From the NCBI GenBank assembly GCA_910589415.1, contig OU342633.1, forward strand, positions 4,626,858 to 4,690,857: DNA of 64,000 nucleotides, given 5' to 3'. Positions within the stretch are counted from its first letter, which is position 1. Every line of letters begins with the position of its first letter. The stretch comes from Malachius bipustulatus. Its lineage: Eukaryota; Arthropoda; Insecta; Coleoptera; Melyridae. Shown one piece after another: positions 44,854 to 54,070 of the stretch. The notes beneath the pieces are model-generated. The model searched no databases. It was not told where the DNA came from and saw only the letters and a program-made list of their open reading frames with translations. A program made the position numbers and the translations under genes.

Positions 44854-45088
44854 GGACGCAACCTGTTGCAATGCTATAGGTATAGGAGTGTCCGATATTA
44901 ATATTTTAACGTATTTGCTGTAACTTTTGTAGTTAATTATAATCTAATACCCAAGTGGGGGCGTATCGACTTACGATCGATTAACGTCACATTGACAAGT
45001 GACAGTTTTATCTTGAATTCCAGGGTGAGTTCAGTTAACTCTTACATGTTCTATGTTTGTTTTGATTTTTTGATAACAAATTATATTA

Positions 45089-45820
45089 TTATTTATTTAT
45101 TTATTTATTTACCAGGTGTATTAAGATACATTTCATGTAAGCGTACATAAAAACTGCAAGAGGTTTTACAGAAAACCTGTGCGCAGTCCTAGTTTAAAAA
45201 AAACTTAAATAACTATAAGGAAAAAAAAAAGGCCCAAACCCAAAACGCAAAGACTAATCTAAATCCTATAACTAATACATGTAAAGGAGGGAATAACTTA
45301 TTGTTACGTTACAAAAGTCATCTTACTACCATTGCACAAATTTGTTCAATGCTCACTACATACATAACTACATTTTCATTCCCAATTAAGAACGTCATGT
45401 ATTACCAATAAGCCAATACTCATTAACTTTTTGCTATTATTGCCTTATCCAGTTCTTCAATATCTTTTTGGTATGAATTTTCTTATATTCCAGAGTTTTA
45501 ACACTGAGATCAAGTGCATTGAACACTTTCATAGCCACAACTTCAGCACTTTTAAGTTTAACTGTTTTGTTAATTTTTGGCAATGTCATTTTATTTCTTG
45601 TATTTTTTTTTATCTTTAAACTCAGTTGATAGGGTTACATAGCTTTGCAAAGTTGCCTCCAGTAAGAAACATTCTTTAACTAATAAGGGCTTCTTAATGT
45701 TTCTATCTTTTTTGTATATAATTTTTAACAGCCTATTTTGCACTCTCTGCATACCCCTCATGACAACCTCGTAAGCACCGCCCCAAGCCATAATGCCATA
45801 GTTGGCCACGATATGAAAAA
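45089..45820 (-). mobile_element. LINE 3' end (CR1/jockey-like)
   Basis: 5'-truncated LINE inserted in element X next to the Gypsy. 45809-45594 encodes the C-terminus of a reverse transcriptase: YGIMAWGGAYEVVMRGMQRV, QNRLLKIIYKKDRN. A ~480 base 3' UTR and a (TAAA)n tail (45089-45111) follow. Copy 2 of element X lacks this sequence, which confirms an insertion. Confidence 0.78.
45591..45809 (-). pseudogene. LINE reverse transcriptase C-terminal fragment
   Basis: 72 residues of the thumb region after the reverse-transcriptase active site. WGGAY and RVQNRLLKIIYKK are the recognisable parts. The rest of the protein is missing. Confidence 0.75.
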
Positions 45821-47618
45821 AAGCGTAGTATAATTATGTTATTTTATTATTATTAATTTTCATGGAATCCCACTACCACACACAATAGATTACGATGGTT
45901 GGCAGAAGGCAAAACTCAGGAATATTCTGAGCTCCAGTTCACCGAAGTTAAAATACATAACAATAAAAATTAGGTATGCTGCTTTATGTGTTGTGGAACA
46001 TATGCGACTATGTGAGAAATACCTTGCTAATACTGCAGTTTCTAGAAAGGCACATATAACATATTAGGTAAGTTAAAGTCAAGTCGTTGCTGAATGAGAT
46101 ATATTATATTGTACTCTTATTCAGGTCTTGATTTTTATTCGCACTTCACTTCAAGCGTGATTTTTCCACATTTTAGGAATATACCTGAGGTCCTCCTGAA
46201 CCAGCAGATTTAATTCCCACTACTTCGAGTAGTAATTATGATTTATCAGAAGGAAAAATTCAAAAACGTGAACATTGGAAGGCACCAATTCTGCCAAGTT
46301 GTGAGTCAAGCTTGGAAGAGGGAATAATTAATACAACAAGTTAAGAATATATTTCTTTAGAACCTGAAAACCACCTAGAGCAGTATTTTATGAAGAAATT
46401 TTTTCATGAATTAAAACACTGGTACATGTCGAAGTAGAGGTGGAGCTGGAAACAGAGCAGGTTGATAAAGTATGTTTGAAACTTTCAGTTATAAAAAAAT
46501 TGAGTGAGGTACTGATTACATTTATTTATTTTAGGTTGCTTCAAGTTTTTTATCTCCAGCACCACCGACATATAGAACACGTCATTTGGCGTTTCACTGC
46601 AGTCGCCATCTGCTAGTCTCGCTAGACCACTTTCTGATCTGGCGAGACTAGCTCTGGCATATCATCATCAAATAATATGGATCCAGCAATCCAGCATATG
46701 GATCCAAATTACCCAGTCGCAAAGTATCATCAAGTACTTTACCAGAAAATGCTTACAAGAAATGTATCGAGAGAAGATATCTGCGGATCCCTCAACATGT
46801 AGAACTGCTTATTGACAGGTGGGAAATTTCGTCTAGGAACTCAAAAATAATCTTATAATTGCTACATAACTTTACTGGTTCACAAGCCTTCCTAAATGCA
46901 TGGGATGTAATGGGAGAGACAAACTAACTGAAATCGTAGATGAATTTATTCAGTTAGCAAAGAAACTTTATATTAGCACAGTTTTTGCCGTCAGCTATGC
47001 TTACAAAGGGACGTACTGTTGAAATTTGTCACAGTAGGCAACTGCAATTCTCATAATCACAATGCATGTTAATTAAATCGGTTAACATTTAACCGATCTA
47101 AAAAACGGTTTCATGTGTATTTATCTTTAAAAATTCTAGATTCTAACTAATTATACTGAATACAAAAATAATGTAACTGATTTAAATAAATAAACCAAGA
47201 AAACCTGCTGCCTTTTCACTTCTTTACTCAACCTTACTTAATAGATAATCACAATAAGATTCAAATCAAAATAAATAGGTGACCTAAAATGTGGGGAGGG
47301 TTGCCAATATTAATAATAATACTCATTCTATGAATAAGAAATGAGGCATACATTATTTATTACTTTTATTTTATTACGTATATTTAATTTTAATTAATAA
47401 TTTTCTGCAAGTACATCGGCAGACGGCAGAGTAGAGGTAAAATGAGCAATGACAATGACTACTGACAGTAATGACAGTGACACTGAGCATTGTTTACATT
47501 CTTTACGTCATTTCTTTCTATACATTCTTTACCCCGAAAAAAGTCCATGTAAAGAAGGAATTCTTTACCCGTAAAGAATAGCGTAAAGAATAGAAGTAAA
47601 GAATACGGCACATCACTG
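45821..47618. other. Body of element X, copy 1
   Basis: 45835-46330 matches 54240-54780 block by block (CATGGAATCCCACTACCACA, ATAGATTACGATGGTTGGCA). 46330-47618 has no counterpart in copy 2, which is cut by an LTR. 46680-46830 has a short coding-like segment (AYKKCIERRYLRIPQHVELL). No intact transposase. Confidence 0.5.
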
Positions 47619-47732
47619 CGACTAGTCGGTCTGGATAATGAATTGATCAATGACAGGAGACAACTGACAAGTGACCGTAATTTTTGGTAAACTTCAAATT
47701 TGTATTATACGGTATTTTAAACCGTATTATAT

Positions 47733-47941
47733 TGTGGCGACCACTTGCTCCCACAGAGAGAGAAACAACAACAACACATAATATAGCCGATCTGACCAAG
47801 ACAATAATTTCAAGTTGCAAGTGACACCTGGGTGGTGTAGTGGAAAGCACACCTGACGCGTAATCAGGAGGTCCGGGGTTCGATTCCCCGCTACTGGGCC
47901 ACGAAACACTTTTGTTTGGTCAGATCTACTTACACGCTATA
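47733..47941 (+). repeat. TRIM left LTR with tRNA-like boxes
   Basis: Contains TGGTGTAGTGG (47833-47843) and GGTTCGATTCC (47877-47887), matching Pol III A and B boxes at tRNA-like spacing. Confidence 0.75.
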
Positions 47942-47954
47942 ATCGGTGACCCCG
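47942..47954 (+). promoter_or_regulatory. Primer-binding-site-like sequence of the TRIM
   Basis: ATCGGTGACCCCG directly after the left LTR; GGTGACCCCG-type sequences occupy this place in many insect LTR elements. Confidence 0.45.
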
Positions 47955-48194
47955 ATAAAGAACATAATTCTTCTGACGAATTCTTTCATACATACACACT
48001 CACTTGATTCCGTCGCCCCTATACACCGAGGTACCGAACAACGGTTCGTAAGAACGAATCAAGAAGACACTCGCTTGAGCTATCGCCCACATCACGGTCT
48101 GGCAGCAAACAAGGACCGAACGACGGTCCGTAAGAATAGTTCAAGCGTTCAAGGTTCAAATCGAAACGCAACTCCGTTTCTGGAAGGGGAGTAC

Positions 48195-48393
48195 TGTGGC
48201 GACCACTCGCTCCCACAGAGAGAGAAACAACAACAACAACACATATAGCCGATCTGACCAGACAATTGCAAGTGACCTGCTGAGTGGTGTAGTGGAAAGC
48301 ACACCTGACGCGTAATCAGGGAGGTCCGGGGTTCGATTCCCCGCTGGGCCACGAAACACTTTTGTTTGGTCAGATTTCTACTTACACGCTATA
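48195..48393 (+). repeat. TRIM right LTR with tRNA-like boxes
   Basis: A box TGGTGTAGTGG at 48285-48295, B box GGTTCGATTCC at 48330-48340. The 3' part reads CGGGG-TTCGATT-CCCCG followed by CTGGGCCA, a T arm and the 3' half of an acceptor stem. Confidence 0.75.
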
Positions 48394-48567
48394 GTATTAT
48401 ACGCTGTATAATAAAAATAAAATAAAATACCGTATTTTTGCATCACTGCTGTCACATATCCAGTGATGCGAATTGTATTATACACATTGACACTTGTATA
48501 ATACGTATTTTTTGTATTATACCAGGACATTTTATACCGGTATTAAAAACAAAAAGAAGAACTCTCT

Positions 48568-48819
48568 CTTTTTTTTTTTTTTTTTTTTTTTTTAAAAGGG
48601 GGAGCATCGGTCTTCACTATGTAGTTAAGACAAAGTCGCTCCACACCGGTAATATGGGTTTGGAGCCTCTTGCTCATACACCCAGCCTCAAGTATGCCAA
48701 ACAAATAGTAGAACGGACAACACAGACACCCAGAGCCTTCACCGAGAATCGAACTCAGTCCGCCGGGTCCAGTGATTCAGCAGACTGCCCACTGAACCAC
48801 TCAGCCACCGGTGTGCTCT
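48568..48819 (-). mobile_element. tRNA-derived SINE
   Basis: On the minus strand: A box TGGCTGAGTGG (48797-48807) and B box GAGTTCGATTCTC (48744-48756), an unrelated ~160 base body, then a poly(A) tail (T run at 48570-48593). A perfect 13-bp target duplication AGAAGAACTCTCT flanks it (48555-48567 and 48820-48832). About 250 bases. All features of a recent SINE insertion are present. The parental tRNA is not certain. Confidence 0.92.
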
Positions 48820-50078
48820 AGAAGAACTCTCTGAAATAGACCTTCCCAAATGACAGAACTGACAGAAGTGACAGAACCGAGACCATCCATATCATGATTA
48901 CTTTTCATGATTTTTCAAAAATTCAGCAAAAAACAAACCGCGCGGTAGGTATCTCGGTAGGAATTCCTTTATAATTACATAGGTAGTACTGGTACTAGGT
49001 AGGTATTTTGATATGGCATCTACCCAGCAAACATTCTGTGACATGTTACATGTTGTGCATATCGCCTCTGAGTGCGAAAAGGATGTCTCTTGTCTACATG
49101 CAGCTGATGTGTCTGACACATCCTCTTGAGACATATTTGGCGTTGTAACAGTAGCACCAGTACAACACATCTCAGCGATGTCTCCCGCACACTATAACGA
49201 GGCATACCTTTGTCCTTTGTGTTTTATGTGTTAACTGGCGTCAGACCACTCACAACTCACAGCCAGTGTATGTCGTTTATGTCTCTGTGTCAGTGTTCCA
49301 AGTTTGAGAGTTTCTGTATTCTAATCAGCTAAATTTTATCCAAGTTTCACCGATCAAATATCAGAATAACACCATCTAAAAGTAATTTGTGTATTAATTC
49401 GCGCATGTTTTCACTAAGTGACTGTTAGCAGTGTTAGCTGTGTTATTATTTTTTTCTTCAATAGCAAGTAAAGACAGAAGATATCTTAATTTTCCTCTTC
49501 TCGTCTGTTAAGGTAAGTTGTTATATCTGTAATTTTATTGAGGGACTTTTACTTAAGACAATTTATTTACAGGGTAAATATACATGGCCAACTAACCGCC
49601 CCAAATACTACCTACCTGTGTAGGTACCTACGATTTGGTTTTATTGAATTTTTGAAGATGATTTGCTGTGCACTGTGCAGTGTTCTTGGCTGATACAAAG
49701 AAATAACACTAACTGTGTAATAGTACCACATTGATTGGCATAGATATAAAAGGTATGTGAACAAATCTATCTCCTTTTTTGAGTTTTCAAAATTTGCATT
49801 TTCAAAGAAATTACATATTTGCAAATGATTTTTTGAAATAGTCAAGTTCTAGAGATAAAATTTAAAAATTTTGTGTGATTTAATTCCAGGTTGAAAAACT
49901 GTTTTTTTTATTCACGTTTCCTACATTAAACAAGTTGGTTTGAGTAAGAATAGAATTATCAAAAACAAATATATAGGGTGTTCTTAAGTGAAAACTTCAG
50001 CTTTGATAGAAAATTTTTAATTGTGTAGTAAATCCAAAATGGTTTTAAATTGTAGGTATTACGACCCTGATGTATATA

Positions 50079-51277
50079 CAGGGTGTCCGGAAATTATGAG
50101 CAAAAAATTAAGGGGGTGATTTTTCTTGATGAAATATTGCCAAAAGTATCTATAATTTTTTTTCGAAAACTCAAAAAGAAGAAAGTTATAAGCCTCCAAA
50201 GTTGATTTTTTTAAATCAATATTTTTTTATAACTTTTTTTCTCGTGTATGGATTTTCTTAAAATTTGACACACTTGTCACTGATGTTGCTTTACATCCTT
50301 GGTCCAAATTAGACTTGAATCCCTCGAAATCAAAAGGCCTTAACTGCCCTTGACCTTCAAAAAAGGCCTATAACTTTTTTCGTAATATTTTTTTCTGAGT
50401 TTTGAAGACGCACAATTGAAGAACGTGCAGAAATATTCGGAAAAGGTCCTCTTTGTCTATCACGATAAAATGACCCGTTTCCGAGTAAAACTGTTTTAAA
50501 AATTTTCCTGCACTAAAATTGATCACCATAAACTATGATCATTCTGCAACAACACCAAAGCATGCTTTGGAAACAGCTGCAGGATTGCCTAGTTATGTAC
50601 AAAACAGAGACATTCGTATATAGATAGACTTGGAAATGATTTTTTTTTGAAAATGAAAAAAAAATTTAATCATTTTTTTTTTAATAAAATAATAAAATAA
50701 TTTTAATAAAAATAAAAAAATAAATTGCTGTCAAAATGAAATCCAAAGCAAACGTCTTGTTTCCTAGGCAACCCTGCCACCGTTCCCAAAACATGCTTTG
50801 GTATTGTTGGAGAATGATCATAGTTTATGGTGATCAATTTTAGTGCAGGAAAATTTTTAAAACAGTTTTACTCAGAAACGGGTCATTTTATCGTGATAGA
50901 CAAAGAGGACCTTTTCCAAATATTTCTTCATGTTCTTCAATTGTACGTCTTCAAAACTCAGAAAAAAATATTACGAAAAAAGTTATAGGCCTTTTTTGAA
51001 GGTCAAGGGCAGTTAAGGCCTTTTGATTTCGAGGGATTCAAGTCTAATTTGGACCAAGGATGTAAAGCAACATCAGTGGCAAGTGTGTCAAATTTTAAGA
51101 AAATGCGTACACTAGAAAAAAAGTTATAAAAAAATATTGATTTAAAAAAATCAACTTTGGAGGCTTATAACTTTCTTCTTTTTGAGTTTTCGAAAAAAAA
51201 TTATAGATACTTTTGGCAATATTTCAACAAGAAGAATCACCCCCTTAATTTTTTGCTCATAATTTCCGGACACCCTG
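50079..51277. mobile_element. 1.2 kb fold-back element with ~500 bp arms, TA target
   Basis: Ends CAGGGTGTCCGGAAATTATG and its inverted partner, with TA on both sides (50077-50078, 51278-51279). The two arms are near-identical for about 500 bases (e.g. AGGTCCTCTTTGTCTATCAC at 50447 versus its reverse complement at 50898), separated by a ~110 base A/T-rich centre. No coding potential. A partial relative lies at 28911-28985. Confidence 0.9.
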
Positions 51278-53302
51278 TATTTGCAGGAATAAACTTTTTT
51301 TATGAAAATTCACTCGGTGCAGGTTGCCTAATATCAAACATGAAGAAATTATTCTTTACTTATTATAATTATTAATAATTATTGTCTGTACTCTCGTTTT
51401 TTTTTTTTTCGTAGAATATTGTTTCATTCAGTGTTTTTGTATTTTGGGTGCTTGTATGTTAAGTTGATTTTTTTTTCTTCTAAATTTATCTGGGGTTAGG
51501 TTCTTCGATAAAAATATATTATTTTTCCAAATGATTTTTATAAAAAATTGAGACGTTTCGGGGCCGATTATTGGTCCCTTGTTCACTCATAAAATGTATA
51601 AAAATGTAAAAAACTTAAAAATAATACTTTAAAAAAGTATAATCAATACAATAAAATTGATCGTAAAATACCTTTTATAATTATTTTAATTTTAATTTTT
51701 TTTTTTTATTATTTTTTTCAATAAAAATTATCAAATGTTTTCTTCAAGTTGATTCCAACTTTGTACAGAAAAGTACCTTACTTAATGTAATTTTTTAATG
51801 CCAAGTAAAGGTTCATGCATTTGCTGAACCATATCTTTCAGTTCTGTACCAAGTTGCAACCAATAATGTCTATTCAATCTAAAAAAAATGTTGATTGTCC
51901 TGAATTAGTAACCTTTTGTTTCAGATGTAATTAGTGTCCCTATGAAGTTGCGTATTGTGGTGAATGACTGCATCACTCAAAGCAAGCTCATTCAAGCAAG
52001 AAGAATATGAACTAAATATAGTAATTATTTTTGTGCTACTTTTCTACATTTTGAGTTTTTTTTTTATACCTCCTATTGTAAGTCTTAATTATGTTTTTAT
52101 ACCTGCTATTTTAAGTTTGAATTCTCTGAAGTTCGAATTTTTAAAATTATTTTATAAGCTTTTATTTTTTATTTTTGTTTATACATACTTATATTTAAAT
52201 TTTTCAATATTTTTGTAATATTTAAGTGCATGCTTTCTTATGCGCTTTTAAGTTTCAATTTTTTCCGGTTGTTTTTTTTTTAAATATGTGATAAACTAGT
52301 ACTTAATTTTTTTTACTTTAGATAGTTTTTTTTTTGTAATACCAGTATATTTCTTATGCTCTTTTAATTTTGAATTCATACGAGTTGGAGTTTTCTAAAA
52401 TATTTAGTAGATTCTTATAATTTTTGTAAATGTTTTTATGTTTAATAATTCATATTATTATGTTAGAAAGTGTTTTACATTTTTCAATAAATTATATTAT
52501 TTTTATTATGTTTTGTGTGCATTAATCATTTATTATACAGTGTGTTCCCGGATAGGTGAAAAGAGTCTTATAAAAGATAAAAAGTTCTCGATTTGAATTT
52601 TAATTTTTTTGCGTTCAGCTCTGCTTGGTCAAAGACTTTTTTTTATTATTTTTTTTATTTTTTTTTATTTTTTAATTATTGTCTTAGATTAGATTTTTTA
52701 TTATTGTATGTTAGACTAACTATTTTCATTGTGAAAAAACAAGTAAGTATGTCTTGGAAATTTTGAAAAACTTTTCTAGTTTTCTGTGAATTAAAAAAGT
52801 GTCATTTATTGGCAAATACGACAAAAAGTTATTTAAAAAGTTGTTTAGAATCAATTTATGGTCTTTATACCAAAATTTAAGGCTAAATATGATTTTTCAT
52901 TTATTTTATGTTTATTTTACAAATAGGTAGGTACTTATATAAATTTAATTTTTTTAACAAAAAATATGAAATTTGGTATAAAGACCTAAATGTTGATTCT
53001 TAACAACTTTTTTAAATACTTAACTTTTTATTGCATTTACATGAAAGAGACAGTTTACTCCACTGAAAAATAGATGTTTTTTTTTTAATTTACAATCCAT
53101 GATTATTTTTCAAAGCAAAAATAATAATGTTAGAAATAAGTCTTTAATCAAGCAAAAAATTAAAATTCAAAATGGAAATTATTTATCTGTTATAAGAGTC
53201 GTTTCATTTATCTGCGGGGACAAACTCTATACCTACCTAGGATATATCCCGGAAAAAACCCTGAAGAATAAGTATGTCTATGTGAGGTGTGTACATTTCG
53301 TG
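51278..53302. other. AT-rich non-coding stretch
   Basis: Long T and A runs. 52840-53040 has an inverted pair (GGTCTTTATACCAAAATTTA / AAATTTGGTATAAAGACCTA). No gene. Confidence 0.4.
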
Positions 53303-53500
53303 CTAGACATATGTATCAGTAATGTGCTCAACATATTTCATCTGTGCTGTGTCAGACATGTGTCTATAGTGTGTGCTTGTTGCTGACATTAATGTGTCTA
53401 GGAGACATGTTTGACATGTGTATCAGTAATGTGCTCAAGAAGTTTATGGGTGGAGTGTCAGACATGTGTCGCTAATGCTAGCAGGTTGCTGACATTACTC
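53303..53500 (+). repeat. Tandem duplication, ~107 bp period
   Basis: GTATCAGTAATGTGCTCAA occurs at 53313 and 53420, GTCAGACATGTGTC at 53351 and 53457, TTGCTGACATTA at about 53380 and 53486. Two units next to the right end of the TA-flanked element. Confidence 0.8.
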
Positions 53501-53904
53501 GTACTTGAGCACCTACCATGGACATCGTGAGCACTTTAATGGGGATGTAACATGCTACCACTGCTATGTGTATGCTACGTGCTTAGCATGTCCTGGTGTT
53601 TGCTGGGTAATTATAAGTTTATGAATTTAAAATGAAAAAAATTTTGTATTTTCGAAGTTCCCTGTTATTTATTTGACTCCTGCTGATTCGGCCTGAATTT
53701 CTGATTAAAAGGTAAGTGTGTTCGTCTATTTAACTATTTATCAATAAGTGTGTGTCTGGCTGGATGAGCTTGCTTAGGATAGGCTGGATAAGCCAATAAT
53801 TATCGGAGTGGAACGAATTTGTCTTATCTACACAGTTAAGACCGAAGGAAAAGAGGAAGATCCCTTTCTTAAATAACAAAAATAAAAGCTTGGTTAAGAA
53901 TTTG

Positions 53905-54070
53905 TAGTCTGGATAATGAATTGATTAATGACAGGAGACAGCTGACAAGTGACCGTAATTTTTGGTTACCTTCAAATTTGTATTATACGGTATTTTAAAC
54001 CGTATTATACGCTGTATAATACAAAAAAAAAATAAAATATCGTATTTTTGCATCACTGCACATATCAGTC
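53905..54070. repeat. Relative of the TRIM target region, uninterrupted
   Basis: GTCTGGATAATGAATTGAT through GTATTATACGGTATTTTAAA and CGTATTTTTGCATCACTG matches 47630-47730 joined to 48394-48450. It lies directly left of element X copy 2, just as the other lies directly right of copy 1. Confidence 0.75.

Larger units (their letters stand above)
39804..44917. mobile_element. THAP-domain (P-element-like) DNA transposon with ~90 bp inverted repeats
   Basis: Inserted in the Gypsy LTR with a duplicated CTGTAAC (39797-39803 and 44918-44924), or 8 bases if GCTGTAAC is counted. Terminal repeats: left CAAATACCTTAAAATAT, TACCGGACACT; right, reversed, CAAATACGTTAAAATAT, TATCGGACACT. Both continue, after the MITE insertions, with CAGCGCC and GAACTGGGGCCACTA (41199-41229; 44000-44030). 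Inside is a decayed THAP zinc-finger coding region. CA...TG ends, a 7-8 bp duplication and a THAP domain fit the P superfamily; no transposase catalytic core was seen. Confidence 0.7.
32275..45046 (-). mobile_element. Gypsy-type LTR retrotransposon, disrupted
   Basis: Two LTRs of ~242 bp flank gag, protease, reverse transcriptase, RNase H and integrase on the minus strand in Gypsy order. A perfect 5-bp duplication TGTTC (32270-32274 and 45047-45051) shows both ends belong to one insertion. The primer-binding site is TGGTGTCAGGTTTT (39669-39682, minus) and the polypurine tract AGTGGGGAGG (32517-32526, minus). No envelope frame was seen. Later events: a piggyBac-like MITE (33041-33801), a tandem duplication plus 1.7 kb insertion in the reverse transcriptase, and a DNA transposon in the right LTR. 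Confidence 0.9.
39683..45046 (-). repeat. Gypsy 5' LTR, split by a DNA transposon
   Basis: 39683-39803 and 44918-45046 together match the intact LTR at 32275-32516. The break is at GCTGTAAC, which occurs once in the intact LTR and on both sides here. Confidence 0.92.
32136..47618. mobile_element. DNA element X, copy 1 (host of the whole nest)
   Basis: The left end TTTACGCGTAAAGAATTCAT and its neighbourhood match copy 2 at 54071. The right end at 47550-47618, reversed and complemented (CAGTGATGTGCCGTATTC, then GGGTAAAGAATTC), gives the inverted partner. The ends are dense with TAAAGAA motifs. The body after the Gypsy (45046-45090 and 45820-47618) matches copy 2 up to 54860 and adds sequence not in copy 2. 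A family could not be named: short segments look coding (LRWLAEGKTQEYSELQFTE; RIPQHVELLIDRW) but are broken. Confidence 0.6.
47733..48393 (+). mobile_element. TRIM: miniature LTR retrotransposon, 661 bp
   Basis: Two LTR-like direct repeats (47733-47941, 209 bases; 48195-48393, 199 bases), both TGTGGCGACCAC...CGCTATA, flank 253 bases. A GGTGACCCCGA-type primer-binding sequence follows the first, and a purine tract GGAAGGGGAGTAC precedes the second. The flanks repeat GTATTATA, and the uninterrupted relative at 53998-54020 reads CCGTATTATACGCTG. The interior has no gag or pol, only two diverged copies of ACGGTTCGTAAGAA. The ends lack a CA, which is atypical. Confidence 0.72.
49023..53607. mobile_element. 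Candidate 4.6 kb TA-flanked element with CCCAGCAAAC ends
   Basis: TA-CCCAGCAAACATTCTGTGAC on the left and, inverted on the right, TA-CCCAGCAAACACCAGGAC, both followed by GACATG-rich sequence. The interior has a 1.2 kb fold-back element and long T/A-rich tracts, and no transposase frame. Two separate elements sharing an end sequence are possible. Confidence 0.45.

Noticed and set aside
32275..45046. Errantivirus (Gypsy with envelope gene)
   Set aside because: Between integrase and the 3' LTR there is only a piggyBac-like MITE and short non-coding sequence; no envelope frame is visible.
47826..47900. Functional tRNA-Thr(CGT) gene
   Set aside because: No pairing 5' acceptor strand and no T at position 33; it lies in an LTR and is duplicated with it.
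47727..48359. Open frames reading AGNRTPDL...ITRQVCFPLHH on the minus strand
   Set aside because: These are translations of the tRNA-like B box and anticodon arm in the TRIM LTRs. Such text turns up wherever tRNA-derived repeats are translated; it is not a protein gene.
53099..53386. 95-residue open frame
   Set aside because: AT-rich, runs into the tandem duplication, no domain; similar random frames occur across this AT-rich stretch.
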